From positions 5,518,001 through 5,582,000 of the forward strand of contig NC_091049.1 in the NCBI RefSeq assembly GCF_963966145.1: a stretch of DNA of 64,000 nt, read 5' to 3'. Positions 1 through 12,329 of the stretch are shown here, one piece after another. Positions within the stretch are counted from its first letter, which is position 1. Every line of letters begins with the position of its first letter. Both the position numbers and the translations under genes were made by a program. Under the pieces are notes generated by a model. The model worked only from the letters and a program-made list of their open reading frames with translations, made no database searches and was not told the origin of the DNA. Source of the stretch: Tenebrio molitor (lineage: Eukaryota; Arthropoda; Insecta; Coleoptera; Tenebrionidae).

Positions 1-262
1 TCGGTCAAGCAAATAAAAGTTTCAAGCAGAATTTAATTTAATCCTGTTGTCCTTATCTCGCTCCACTCATTGCTACAACTATGCAGCATCTCTATCTTTT
101 CTAAATTCTTTTTATTGTTATTTATTTTTTCACATCCTCTTCTCATTCCCCTTTGCGCTTGACAGACTTCTTTGTTCTTTTTCTTTACATTCATTTCAAC
201 AATGTTTGTTTTGTTTTCACCCTCATTTTACAAATAAATACATGCCACAGATAATAGTTATT

Positions 263-396
263 TATGCAACGAGTTTCTGTGTAAATTGGGCTTTTCTAAT
301 TGCCCGAGGGACAAGATTAAAACACCAGCGTAGCGAGGGTTTTAAGGCCTCGAGGACAATTAGAAAAGTCCAATTTACACAGAAACGAGTTGCATA
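263..396. repeat. GNA-core palindrome 1
   Basis: An imperfect palindrome with arms of about 58 bp. The left arm reads ATGCAACGAGTTTCTGTG and its complement returns at the right end. The centre (326-338) is CAGCGTAGCGAGG: a one-base-pair stem C/G around the triplet GTA, followed by CGAGG. The arm segment around TGTGTAAATTGGGC is shared with the palindrome at 28223-28339; otherwise the arms are unlike the other members of the set. Confidence 0.8.
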
Positions 397-867
397 CAAA
401 ATTTTATTGTTTTAAACGACGTCCCTGAAACTCCCAAATCTTTTGAAAATGGTTTCGCATTTGCTTTTGACAGTTTAGACAAATTTTTCAAGACCTGGCA
501 GAAATGTAACGTTGAATGTGTTGTCTAGGGCAACGGTTCGTTATCTGCTCATTTTGCTTTAGGGCAGTTAAGAGGCAGTTTACAAAGGAGAAAAATGAGG
601 ATTTATGACAGTTGAAAACAATAAATACATTTATATTTTTTATATGTAGAAACATCTTTCTATTAACGTAGAGAATAAAATTACGTTCACCCCCTAAGGA
701 TAAAAAGTAAAAATTTCCTGAAAATTTGTCAAAAATAACATTCTGAATAGTTTGTGATTTGATTTATATGAAGAAATCATAATTTATTTATTTCTGTTAA
801 CCTTACGACAGTATTCAAATTGATTCCAGATATTGTCCTTATTCGCCAGCGGTGTTCTTAAAACAGA

Positions 868-1260
868 ATACAGGGTGTATCTGAAATACGTACATATGTT
901 AATTTTAATCAGTGGAAAAACTTTCCAATTTATGAAACTTTTCTCTATAACATTTTGCAAAAGATTTTTTGCCTTCCAATTTTTACCAAACGAGTCTCTA
1001 TTTCTTTCTAACCATGAGAATTTTAATTTTAATTATTTAATTTTTTCTATGACAATGTAACTGTTTTGTTTCTATCACAACCGAAAATTTTCGCCTTTAC
1101 CCATAGACGGGTATACCTACATTTTGATGGCTAATTTATTTAAAATTTTAAATCAATTTGTAACGCTTTTTCGTAAAAAATTCAAATAGAAAAAACGTTT
1201 CATTTCACAAGCTCCGCTACGTGTTAAATTTAACACACGTATTTCAGATACACTCTGTAT
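868..1260. mobile_element. MITE with 23-bp terminal inverted repeats, TA target
   Basis: The ends ATACAGGGTGTATCTGAAAT and its complement at 1238-1260 match with a single difference. The CAGGGTG termini are flanked by TA on both sides, as expected for a Tc1/mariner-superfamily non-autonomous element. There is no coding capacity inside its roughly 390 bp. Confidence 0.75.
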
Positions 1261-2062
1261 ATTGCACTTGACACGTTATCCAAATTCTTTTGTGATTTTT
1301 TGGCTTTACTTTCCGCCAAACATTTTTTGAATAATTGGTATTCCATTTCACGTTTCTTTCTAGATTGTTTAGCAATTAAAACAATTAGGCCATTCTAACC
1401 TCTTCGAGGATATCTTTCAGAACGTTTTCCTCGAAATAACTATCTGAATCTATACTTCAAAAATTCGTAGAAAAAGACAGGCAACCAGCGACAGTTTATA
1501 AAACGCAAGATTGGTAACGGCAAATGTGCTTACTCTGATGCTTTGCTTTGGGAAAATTCAATTTAAATTTTGAGGGTTTTTTCTTCAAGGATACAAAGAA
1601 GTTAATAGAAAAAATTATGTACCTCTACAGTAAATTGTTTAAAATTATACACCTAATTGTTTCTCTTTTTTTCTACCAAAAGAATTTTTTCATTTCTACT
1701 TCCACTCTTTTTTTCTTTGTTGTTTATATTCAGATTTCCAATTTCTAAAACATACTTTCTACATTCTTCCTTTCCTCCCGGCTTTTCTATATTTACATTC
1801 GTTCCTTTCGTGATCTTTTTTTGTTTATTATTTATACTTTCAACTTTGTCCTTTGCTCTTTGTATCATATCATGCTCCATGTGATATTTATTTATCTATT
1901 TCTAAGTCGCTTACTTTTTCGTTTATTTTTTTTACAATAAAATAATTTTTTTTTTGCATTTTTCTTTCTTCTGTTCTGTTATAGTAAACATTTATATCTT
2001 TATAACCATATCTATCGTAGTATTTTTGCCAGCTCGTCCTTTTTTGTTTCTTATGTAATATC

Positions 2063-2259
2063 CGGTGTTCATTTAAATGTATTCTCAAAGTTGGCGTTGA
2101 AGAATCGATTGTGAACGCACCACGGATTACAGATCACGGATCAGCTGTTTAAATCTAACCTCACTTTTTGCGTTATTTGTGTTTTTACTCTGGAGACTGT
2201 GGTGTGTTCACAATCGACTCTTCAATGCCAACTTTAAGGATAAATTTAAATGAACACTC
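2063..2259. mobile_element. Short MITE, related copy at 39661-39831
   Basis: A roughly 195-bp element with long terminal inverted repeats containing GTTGAAGAATCGATTGTGAA on the left and its complement on the right. The outermost bases are GGTGTTCATTTAAAT. The interior (AACCTCACTTTTTGCG) reappears in reverse orientation at 39.7 kb, so two copies of one family lie in this window. Confidence 0.8.
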
Positions 2260-3059
2260 GATACATTCTTTCAAGGTTGTTCACGTTTATCTTTTCCTCC
2301 TATTTACGTCTTCTTCTTAACTTTTTATTGTTTTTGTCCTCTTACATTTTTTACAAATCATTGAGCAATATTATTGTCATATTTACTAATTTTTTTTTCT
2401 GAAGTTCGTTGATTTATCGATTTTCTTTTTTCTTTTTCGATTAATATTATTTCCATTTCATTTTTCATTCCTTTCTTAGTTTATTTTCAAATATTTTTTT
2501 CACCTATCTTTTATTCCCCTTCTTGTTGCTCTTTAAAATCACAATTGTAGACATTAACATATCTTCCCTTTTAAACCAATGAACATTATAATATGTTTTT
2601 CACTGTTTTTTTAGCTAACTTTGGCGCAAATGCGTTCACTTTTCATTTTCTTAATTTTTTTCCCGCGTTCTCATACAATTTTAAATAGTCTCAGCATATC
2701 CTCTGTAGAGCATTTAGAGCATCCCAGTATAATTTCCATTTTTAAACTATTATTTACTATAATTCCTCAACAATGAGAACGCGCATTATCTTGTTGGAAA
2801 AAAAATTCCAACTGATACTTCTTAAAAAAATTAAACAAATTAACAATCAATTTCTGTTAGTCAAAACTGATTAACAAACTTTTAAATTTCCATTTATTGT
2901 AAATGTTTATTAGATAAATATGATAATTTTCTTAGATGTAAAATACTCGGAATCTGAGCATACAGGAAATCTTGTAATATTGTTGCATTCAGTTACCTCC
3001 CATTGTTCCATTTCCATCTTAAAATGATCATTTGTCAAAATTTTCTCAACTGTCAAAAG

Positions 3060-3821
3060 TCACACTAGTTCAAAAGACAAACCTGATCCCGATGAAGTAT
3101 CGAGAGTCATATTTCCCTCTACAAAATCTTGCATTAGAACAAAAAATGTAATGTATACTTGAGGGACTGAACGGTAAAAAATGACTTATAATTGTCGTAC
3201 TAACTTTTAAAAATGAAAAACAACTTTGAAAGACCAAGTACTCAAGTTCAGCATTATCGTGACAGACGCGAGTCATTTTCTACTATTCGAACGCTCCAGC
3301 TATAGTATGGCAAGCATACCTAGTCCAGGTGGGCTGGTGGAAGACAATTGGGCTCCTGAAAATGAAGTCTGAAGTATCGCAGTGTACAAAATATTACAGG
3401 CTTACCTAGCTTAGGGGAAGCTGAGTTGGATACAACTGTGTGTAAAAAAAAACGTATTTAGAAACAATAGTGAGAAAAGTGATACATACTCGTGCTTGGT
3501 CCTGGTGAACGGGTGGATGATGTGTTTCTTCCTGAAAATATTTCTTGGTGTCTAAAATAAAAACGGGTCACCGAATAAATTACCTGACACAAGCAAAGGA
3601 AATGCTGTCATGTTATTAGTTCCTGTAAAAGAAAATAAATAAAATGTGAGCTTGGAGGAAAATCTGTAAACATCCATACCCAGCAAGTCTCTTCCAGGCG
3701 AGCTCTCGATAGTGGTTGCCACACAGACAAATAACACAAGAATTGCGATCATCTGTACAAATCGAAAAAAAAAGTCTAAAGCGATTGAAGTGACTTAACT
3801 CACCTTTAGTGATTTGTCCAT
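3060..3821 (-). CDS. Small secreted Ser/Thr/Pro-rich protein encoded by phase-1 micro-exons
   Basis: I do not recognise the product. Inferred coding exons: 3821-3804, 3752-3680, 3622-3584, 3531-3490, 3435-3406, 3355-3320, and 3118-3060 (the last possibly ending in a spliced GT at 3082). The first 18-nt exon encodes MDKSLK; the second gives a hydrophobic signal peptide (MIAILVLFVCVATTIES). Then come internal exons of 39, 42, 30, 36 and 36 nt, every one a multiple of three and every one in phase 1, with split glycine codons at most junctions. Each junction has GT..AG with intron lengths of about 50 to 200 nt. The mature product, roughly 75 residues, is rich in Ser, Thr, Pro, Gly and Asn, has no cysteine, and has a few N-x-S/T sites. 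A TATA box and initiator lie at the expected spacing upstream. It could be a salivary, seminal or cuticular secreted protein; that is only a guess. Confidence 0.6.
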
Positions 3822-3837
3822 CACGTTTGTAAAACTG

Positions 3838-3868
3838 AACTGACTTGTCGTACGTCCTTGCTTAAATA
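3838..3868 (-). promoter_or_regulatory. TATA box and initiator for the micro-exon gene
   Basis: On the minus strand TATTTAAG (3868-3861) is followed 25-27 nt later by TCAGTT (3843-3838), the arthropod initiator sequence. The predicted start site near 3841 is 20 nt before the ATG at 3821. This spacing is canonical and supports the gene model. Confidence 0.65.
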
Positions 3869-4649
3869 GCGCGCAAGACCGAATAAATTATTTAGAATTT
3901 TCTTTTGTAAAATTCCTGCTTGATAAAATAGCACAAATTACTTGTGAAAATATTTTGCAAAAATTGATTTATTCTTAGTCATGTGCATTAGTCACGGTTC
4001 GCACTTGTAAATAAATGGCCAGCGAGACGTCCAGACCTCAGTCCTGGAAACTTTTTGGTGTGGTGAATTTCGTCTGTCAGAGTACACACAGACTTAACAA
4101 CATTAATTAGTATTATTAAATACTACATACTCGTATCTTTATGGCAAATATTATCAGTTTCATTGACTTTTTTATCAGTTTGTCAAACTCTCTCCTCATT
4201 ATCACTTCTTTTATGAGACTTTTGTTTATTTTGCGTTGCAGTCACGCTATTTTTGTTTTTCGGTTTATTTCGTTTTCCTGCAAGATACTTTGTACCCAAT
4301 CAGTGCAGATTGGAATCACATAAAACAGTTGTAGAGTCGTGTCTCGCCAGACGTCTCAAGCTATCATTTCATTAAAATTTAAATAACATGACTTGATACG
4401 TTTCCTACTTTCAAAAATTATTCTTCTTGTCCTCTCCCTTCTCTTATCTTCTTCTTTCCATTCAATATCTTCCTCTCCAAACTCTCTCTACAAAGTCTCT
4501 GTTACATTTTATTCTTGTCTTCTCATATTCCTTCCTTATTTGTTTTCTTCCAGTGCTCTTTTTGTTAACTCTTCTTAGGTACAATTACGTAATTCCACAC
4601 CAAGACCTCCAAAAATTATTATCTTTCTAATCCACCAAAATTTCAAAAA

Positions 4650-5260
4650 AAATTCCTTCTCTAAATTGTCCTTTCCCTTTTTTGCATTCCCAATACTTCT
4701 TCTCTTTACTTATTTCTCCACTTTCCCTCGACAAATTTTTATTTCTACTTCGATACTAATTTCTTTTTATTTTTTCTTTGTAACTTCGTCTTTAATCTTG
4801 CTGTTCTTCCGTCATTTCTAGTTTTTTTTTCACTTCACCAAATATCCACTAAATCTTCTCGGAGCAGCTTTGAAAGCTCTCGCTTCTTAGTTCTTCTAAT
4901 TCCGTAGTTCCTTGATTTCCCTTTTTTTCATCCTAATTCTAGATGTAGCTCTCTATTTTCTTTTTGTTTCCTCCGTTCATTTAAGCTTCTTTTTTATTTT
5001 TTTTTAATTTCTTATTTTCTCTTTTCTATCAAAAATTTCCCTCTTCCTCCTGTAAACTGTTCTTTCCCTCTTTTGCATTCCAAGCAGTTCTATCACCTTC
5101 TCTTTACTTATTTCTCCCCATTCCCTCAACAAATTTCATCTCTACTTATAAATTTTTTTCTTCTTCTTCTACTTTTTCTTTGTAACTTCTTATTTTTTAG
5201 TTTCATTTTCCACTTCTTCTGGTCTTCTGGGAGCAGCTTCGAAAGCTCTCGCTCGAAAAA
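4650..5260. repeat. Direct duplication of a T-rich segment
   Basis: The segment at about 4650-4895 is repeated, diverged, at about 5045-5255. Shared landmarks in the same order are TTCTCTTTACTTATTTCTCC, CTTTGTAACTTC and GGAGCAGCTT(T/C)GAAAGCTCTCGCT. No coding frame is preserved between the copies. Confidence 0.65.
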
Positions 5261-6559
5261 ATTTGCAACTTTATTAAAAATGATTGTCTTTTATTGCTCG
5301 CAGTCCACTTTGCTCCGCCTTTATATCTTTTCCATGATGAAACGTAATTGACGTAAAAAAGTTTTGCCACCATTACTGCACAATTGTCGCCCCTCGATTA
5401 ATTGCTCCCCGTTGGCGCGCCGACAAAGACCGGCCCCCGGGGATAAAAAATAAAATCGTTAACTACACTTCGTCAAAATTTGATTAATGTCTCTCGATTC
5501 CTGACACGAATCTTTTATTTCTCGGCAATTTCCCTCCGTTGTGTCCTCATCTGATCAGTCGTTTCGATATCTTGGGGCGCACTCCTTTCACGCTCGGCTT
5601 AAAATTTGCTAAAAATTCCGCCGTTCTCTAACGAATTTTCGCGTGCGAAATTCATTTAGACGCCCGCACCGGTCGGGGAATTCCTCCGGCAGATCCCCGG
5701 AGTGGGCGAGCTTTATCAATCATTTCAGGCTTTATTTTTTCGGTGTTAACGCAACAGTTAATTGATTGGAACGCGGACTGGTGTCGGAAATACGAGTTAA
5801 TCCTGACGGGATTAGGTGGAACTCATCGGTTACTCAATAAAAAAAATTCATATCGCAGGGGCACAGAGTTGGGATCGGTATTGTCGCCCAAGGGTGGGAA
5901 TTAGGGAATTAGGCAGGGAAGGGAGAGTTGAGCTATTTTTGGCTTTGGAGGGTGCTTCAAAAGTTGGATTGTTGTTAACAAAGGGGATTGAAAATGTTGT
6001 GAAAAGTGGAAACGCTCGCGTTGTGGAGCATCAGTTTATTTTCGAAAGTGTTAAAATTCCATAATTGGCCGCGGTCGACGTAAAAATACGATTTATAAAA
6101 CATTTTTCGAAATAAGATTTTTTATTAAATTGGCAAAAAAAATAAAAGTATGTAGTATTTAAAGAAAAATTTCTTGAGAAAAATACAATTATTAAATTTC
6201 GATTCCTGATTTAATCCTGTATTTAGATTTTTTGCTATCTTAGCAAGGGTGATAATCACACGAGGAATGAAAAGTTCTTGAGTCCCAGGTTATGTCTGTC
6301 AACTGTCAATTATCATCACCTAGCAATTTAACATTGCTCAAACATAAATGTAAAATTTCAAATTTGGCGGGCAGTTGTGACGTACGACTAACCTAAAATG
6401 TAAAGTTTCTCTGTCATTCATCGTTATGTTTGATTTTTATTTATTGTTAAAGTTTTTTAAGTTTCATCATGAAGCTTTGATAAAATTTGTAAAGTGATGA
6501 TAAAATAGTGCCTGCAACTTATTCAGAAAACAACAAAGTAAAAAGACTGTAATTGTGAG

Positions 6560-7020
6560 TAAAAGCATAAAATGGAAAATCAAAGAAGTTGCTCGCAATG
6601 CCTGGCATCGTTTGCAATGCAAGCTTCAGCACGACATGCCCAAGAAAGCCGAACTCGATTCAGAATGCTTCTGTTTTGACGAATTTCCTCAGCGGCCTTT
6701 TGAACTTGCAGCCAAACTGAGAAACTCCCAGTGATTTGCAAGACGCCGAGTAGTTGTTCGTGGTTGGTTTCCAATTTTGTGAAGAAGTTTTTCTGCAACT
6801 AAAATGCAATGTTCTCGTTGGCGGCCAAGCTAGCGTTTATTCATTTCGAAACGCCCGAAATCACGAAGATGCTGCGCAACGTTTACAATGGTTCGTGCTT
6901 TGGGAAGTATCCTTTCAGGAATCCTTTCACTGTAGGTTTGCCCTGCTTGCTCTGAATGTCCAGGGGCTTTGCCATAGAACAAGTTTTCTTCAGGTTGATG
7001 AAAGCCATTTGTGATTTAAA
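6560..7020 (-). other. GC-richer stretch with degenerate coding look, unidentified
   Basis: Base composition is more balanced than in the flanks and the minus strand has two short frames (7011-6889, beginning MAFINLKKTC, and 6795-6580) separated by a stop and frame change. It may be a decayed retrocopy of a small gene, but I recognise no family and cannot name the source. Confidence 0.25.
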
Positions 7021-7129
7021 ATGAGGTTCTTGTCAAAGTGACTTAATTTTGAATTAGATGACAACAAAAAAGTCTACTATGATTTTTTACCCATTTTTTA
7101 ATACAATTCAGTGGCTCCCAAACTTTTTA

Positions 7130-7602
7130 AAAAAAAATTTAGCCTCTTTTTCTCGAAAAATATCAACATTATTGGCTCAATAGTTAAAGTCCATTCAAAA
7201 AACCACCAACGTCGAATTTTCCTCGATAATTACTATCGGCAACGCTGTCTAGTGTAAAATTTGGTGAGACTTGTAATTTTGAGGTTAAATGTTTATTAAG
7301 TGTCTTGTTTTTCTGGGCATGTTTAAGTAAAAATAATAAGAATCAATAAATAAATGAAACGTGCTGCTTATAAAACAATATGAACGAAATTCAAAGCAAT
7401 TGAATTTTATTTTGAATAAAATAAATGTCATAATTTATACTTACAAACATAGTATGAAAAAATATCTACCTAGGGTTTTTTAAATTTTACCAACCTAAAG
7501 CAACAGGTGGTGGTTTTTTGATTTTTGAATGGACTTTACCTATTGTGGAGTTCTACCAGTGGTTAAAATAACCCGCACAAATTTCAAAGTCACCCTGTAT
7601 AT
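7130..7602 (-). mobile_element. Terminal fragment of a Tc1-like element, split by a MITE
   Basis: Reading the minus strand from 7602, the terminal motif ACAGGGTGACTTTGAA is followed by a degenerate TTAACC..GAACTCCACAA, then a 356-bp insertion, then TTGAGCCAATAATGTTGATA and TTTTTCGAGAAAAAG. The same ordered sequence occurs at 28381-28560 and, itself interrupted, at 45181-45810. No transposase frame remains. Confidence 0.65.
7186..7541. mobile_element. MITE nested in the Tc1-like fragment
   Basis: The ends AAAGTCCATTCAAAAA and the complement TTTTTGAATGGACTTT at 7523-7540, with adjacent AAACCACCA on each side, form terminal inverted repeats of about 25-30 bp. The insertion splits a sequence that is continuous in the copy at 28.4 kb. 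Confidence 0.7.
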
Positions 7603-8120
7603 AACGTTTTTATTTGCTTCTTTCTTTTGGATATTTTTTAGTTCTTCCAATTTTTCAGTTCCCTTTTTTTCACATTATTTTCATTTTAATTCTTGATGTG
7701 TCTCTTTACCTCCTATTTATTTACCCCCTCAATTAAAATTCGTTTTCATCATTTTTTACTGTTCCTTATTTTCTCTTTACTATCACAGTTTTTCTTCTCT
7801 TCCTTTGTCACATTTCTTATACCTTCCATTTTTATGTTTAGGTGTTTTCATTATACTTTTCAATTTATTTGTTTTATGTTTTATTTATTTATCGTGTCAT
7901 GTATCTGTCACATTACTTTGAGTCTATTTTAGTGTATCTCAAGAATCTTTTGTTTTGTTCCACAAATGTATTCATTTTATCTCCTGCTTTGCTTTAGCTT
8001 TAATGTTAATTAATGTTTATCCTGTTCTTCCTCTTCCTCTTTAAATATTGTAATTCACTGTCTTTTTCTTTTTATTTATCAGTTCCTTGTTTTTCACATT
8101 TTTTTCCAAATTCTACATAA

Positions 8121-8400
8121 TATTGAGTGATTCAAAATGATTGTGGATAAGTATGGCAACTATGTACGAAAATTTATGTGGCAATTCTGTAGATAGGATA
8201 GAGTTGACATTTCTTTGACAATTCGTAATCGCGCAATTTTGAAAATTGTCAAATCAATGTGCAATGGTGTAAAAAAAAATTAAATGCATGCTTATGAAAT
8301 GTCATACAAATGTCAACTCTACCTCACCCACACAGTTGCCACATACATTTTCGTACATAGTTGCCATACTTATCCACAATCATTTTGAATCACCCAATAT
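8121..8400. mobile_element. 280-bp MITE with about 60-bp inverted repeats
   Basis: Left end TATTGAGTGATTCAAAATGA continues with ATTGTGGATAAGTATGGCAA; the right end is the complement with few differences. It interrupts the T-rich tract. The interior has no coding frame of note. Confidence 0.8.
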
Positions 8401-10047
8401 ATCTCTTTATCTCTTTTTTTTATTTCTCCGTTCAATTAAAATTGTCAAGTTCTACTTTCTTTTCTTTTTAATTTTTTACTTTTTTATTTTCTCTTTTTAT
8501 TCACTTTCTCTTCCTCTCCTTGTTTTTTATTCTATCTTTTTCTTTTACTTTTTTAGCACTTTTTTGTACATAAATTCATTTGTTTCACCTTTAAATTTTA
8601 GTTACTTTTTAACTTTTTTCGTTTTTAGAATTACATATTTTATTTTTATAGTTTGCACATCTGTTCATCTAGTTTTTTCACTTTCTCCATTTATTTCGTT
8701 TCGTATTTATTTTAATTCATTCTAGTTTCTTTTTTCTTTTAAATACATCTTCCAAACACACTCATTTTATTTATCAAGTTTGTTTTCTCTTCTTCTTCGA
8801 TCTGTTATATTTCTCCTATATCTTCTCGTTTACAAAATGTATCATATCATGAATTTTTATTACTATTATTATTACTACTAGCATTATGTTGTTTTTTCCA
8901 GATACTACACTTCTTATCTTATGTATGACATCATTAGATCATTACATTTCATGTTTTAGTTCTTTTCTTAAATTTCTGTATCTTTTAATCTTCTTCTCCT
9001 TCAATATATTTTTTGTAATAAACTAAATTTATTTATTCAAGTTTTCGAAACGTACACTCTCACATTTCTGATTACTTCAGCTTCATTTTTCTATTTTCTT
9101 TATTTTTATCACACTTCTTATATTTGTCTCTTTCCTGTTTTTACCATTCATTTTTCACGTCCTATTTTTTTATTTCAAAACACTTTTTTTAATAAAATTT
9201 TTGCAATCCTTTTGTTTTTGTTGTAACATTCGTCTCCGCTGCTTTAACACAACCTCTTCAGGGCCGTTGAAAGTTGTTAAAATAAAAATCCTAGAAATGC
9301 AAAAACTTGAGCAATTCTTCTTACATCACACAAATGCTTTCTCTTTTTTATGAGTTCTTCTTAACACTCGAATAAGTCCCAAGATGATGCATCGAGCTTC
9401 CACAACTGGTTGCAACAAGATCTGACATTTCTCAGAACTCTTCACTCTTACGCCAAAGTTTTTAAGAAAACGAAAATGTCGAACAGGATGCTCGATTGCT
9501 CGAGGATCGTTGTGAACAAATTTCTCTCAACTTTTCATTTCATCTCTTTTGGTGAAAATACAAATTGACAGAACAGATTGAAATTTGTTGCCAACCTAAG
9601 TTTAAGAAAGAAACATCCGCCGTGTTATTTATACGGGGTGAGTGCGCAACGAAAGCGGATGACTCACAAGCAAAAGAAAATCGCCGAGGCGACTTGTTTG
9701 TCTAACAAATTCGAAACAAGAGAAATCTATACAAACATTTGGCACTCCGTTATGAAACTTTGACATTGAGAAATCGCAATTCATCCTAAACGTCATAAAA
9801 GTGACGCAATTTTAAGAAATCGCGATCCGTTTTTTTTTCCAGTTCCTGATGGAACAGTTTTTTCCGTCGCAAATGGACGACTATTTGTGGGTTTATAGTT
9901 TTATATTTATCACCGACAAGGCTACCCCTGAAGGTTTTTTTTATTACCGCCGTAATTAGAGTGCCATTGAGCAATAATTATCGATTGGTACCGGCCATTA
10001 TTGCTCCATAAACACTTGGATTTATTGCTCTTTTCAGGTATTTTACT

Positions 10048-10126
10048 GTTTCGAGAATGGCCCACTCGACGTGGACGTAAAGTACCTGTGAAATTGTCAA
10101 GGTCGAGTGGTGTGACTTGTCGAAAC
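10048..10126. repeat. Imperfect palindrome with large loop
   Basis: GTTTCGAGAATGGCCCACTC at the left pairs with the complement around GAGTGGTGTGACTTGTCGAA at the right. The phrase TGGCCCACTCG is shared with the arm of the palindrome at 28223-28339, but the GNA centre of that set is not evident here. Confidence 0.5.
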
Positions 10127-12189
10127 ACGAATGAATGGGACATGTGAGATAATTTGGAATTTTTGTTACGTTTCGTTACGTAATATTTGGGGAAACGGAA
10201 GGGGGAGATGATAAAGGCTACCACAGAAGATAAGACGCCATAAAACTTCAGGTGAAGATGTGACAAGCGAAATTAGATCGATCTGTCTTGATATTGTCAT
10301 TTGATAAAAACTTATATTTTTGGCAAATTTGCCATTTGACATTTGGCAGGTCTTAAATGACACAAGTGTCATAAGAACTAAATTGCATGGAAATTATAGA
10401 ATATCTATTCTTAAAATTAAAAAAAAAATTGTATGATGTATTACTTTGCATGATCATGCTGTATGTTCTCCTTTTCTACGTTGATAACAATCAGACATTA
10501 TCACTAAACTCACTATAATTCAGTATCAATAATTACAAAAATTAAGATGCAAACAATACTACATTGTGTAACCACCCTGTATACGTATGTAAAAAAATAG
10601 GTAACATTTTTCTTTGATTATATTAAAAAGTAATTGATATTTTTTTAATTACCAGTAGAAAAATTAATGTCTGGTCAGTGCAGTACCATTAACAAAGTAA
10701 ACGTTTAGTCATCAGCAAATTTTGGAAATTTTTCTTTGCACATTATTGCAAAAAGTAATTAACACTTTCTTGTCAGTGAACAATATGAGATTTTGTAAAA
10801 TACCGTACGCCAGTGGAAATCTTGACAGTCTTCAAGAAATTAGCAATAATTTTAACGGTAGTCATGAAGGGCGGGGCTTGTTGCTACCGCGTGACCATAA
10901 TGAGCTCGACTCGACCAATGGCGCTGTCCTCCTGGTTAAGCTCCGCCCACTATATTAATTTCCAACAGTCGTCGGCAGAATTGTGAGAAGGATTATAAAA
11001 TGCAAAGTGGAAAGTCCAAAATAAATTAAACAAATAAACGCAAGCTGCTCGTGAATACCCAAATGTTTATTTGCTTGGTTTTATTGTCTTTGGTCAAGCA
11101 TTAACAAGTTGCACCGAGAATTTAGCACTTTCTTTTTTTGCCAAACAAAGCTCATTTGTTTTTATAATTCAAGGCCTGTCAAAGTCCTTTTCTACGTGTG
11201 AAATCAAAATTTTCATTCGACAAAAACTAAAGTTCATTGCATCAGAGTCCTGACGATTTTTCGATATCCTTTGTTCTATTTTGGGCCTTATCGAAAATAA
11301 ATGTTGCCCAAGTGGCAAGACAATAAAGACGCCAGTTGATATTTTATCGCAATAAACGATTAATCTGTTTTGAGAAATTGTTTAGTAACAAATTTCACTT
11401 CAGTTATTATAATGCCTAAAACAAACAAGGAAAATAAAAAGGGGGTTGGGGGTCAGGTCGGTTCTTAATCCGTCGTTCAAACAAACGTCAAAATTGACAG
11501 TTGTGATTGTGGCAAAATGACAAGTGCACCGCCGATAACTGCAAACAGAGCTATCAGTACCAACAGAGCGTGTGTCATATGGGCCAAATCCAACGCACAC
11601 ATCCGCCATTTTGGCGTAATAACTCGTCAGGCCTTGCGTTTCTTTTTTTCCGGAACAGCGGCAATAATGGAGTGGAGGGTCAGAAACGCGAAAAAATTGG
11701 ACGGGTCGTAAATTACGCGGAGATGACAAGCGCAAGATTTTATCTCGATTAATCAAATTCCGCGTTATTTCGGTCCTGTTCAATTAAAACATTTATGTAA
11801 TTCGTGCGTGATTAACTGAGGCAGCTAATCATCGTGCAAACAGCGCGCGAGATCCCATCGCAAACGCGCCAGTGTCCCAGAAAGGCGTCCACGTGGTGTC
11901 ACACGGACTCAGCTCTGGCGGCCGGGGTGGCGCGCGCTCTGCGACTTCCGGCTCGAGGCCCTTTGATCTCGCCTCGTCTTGTTTGTTTTAGCGATTAATC
12001 CTGATTCCTTGAATCACCGGTGACGCCAGGACCTGCCGGATCTTTCGCCGGTTATAACCGAGAGGGTGCGTACAAGGTGGTGACGAAAAGTTGTGCAACC
12101 GACTGGACGGAAGAGCGACGAATGAGATGAGGAGTCGGAGAGCGTCGCCACCCCCATCCGATGCCACCATGTCATATCTCGCGCGAACC

Positions 12190-12221
12190 TATAAATACAC
12201 TTCGCCTCCTTCGCCGCATCA
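12190..12221 (+). promoter_or_regulatory. TATA box upstream of the neuropeptide-like gene
   Basis: TATAAATA at 12190-12197 is about 31 nt upstream of a TCATAG initiator-like sequence near 12221, and about 110 nt upstream of the ATG at 12330. The surrounding DNA is GC-richer than the genome average here. Confidence 0.6.
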
Positions 12222-12329
12222 TAGATATCAGAGCAGCGGCGCGCAACAAACGAACGTCGCAACAATCGCGTGTTGGTGATCGCTAGTGCAACGAGTGTTT
12301 TATTTTTTGGAAATTTTTTTTTGCCCAAC

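Larger units (their letters stand above)
1..3059. other. AT-rich intergenic DNA, no gene recognised
   Basis: Open frames here are short, T-rich and mostly begin at non-ATG codons; none shows a domain or splice pattern. The stretch holds a palindrome (263-396), a TA-type MITE (868-1260) and one copy of a MITE also found at 39.7 kb (2063-2259). The rest is low-complexity AT-rich sequence in which I see nothing functional. Confidence 0.6.
3900..12189. other. Long intergenic region, T-rich, repeat-bearing
   Basis: The plus strand is strongly pyrimidine-rich at 4390-5260 and 7600-9240, which produces many spurious hydrophobic open frames. A less AT-rich patch at about 5380-5790 (with CCGGCCCCCGGGG) and another at 11500-12180 stand out; the second is probably promoter-proximal DNA of the gene at 12.3 kb. 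At 10867-10957 an inverted GGGCGGGGCTT/AAGCTCCGCCC pair surrounds a CCAAT box, perhaps a small promoter, but I find no gene attached. Specific elements are listed separately. Confidence 0.5.

Noticed and set aside
47..415. 122-codon frame at the left edge
   Set aside because: Starts at TTG, runs through low-complexity T-rich D NA and then through palindrome 1; no homology or splice signals.
8288..8725. 145-codon hydrophobic frame
   Set aside because: Generated by a pyrimidine-rich strand (Phe/Leu/Ser/Tyr only), and it begins inside a MITE.
11400..11783. 127-codon minus frame near the neuropeptide gene
   Set aside because: No signal peptide, domain or splice context; overlapping frames of equal quality exist on the other strand. 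Likely regulatory DNA.
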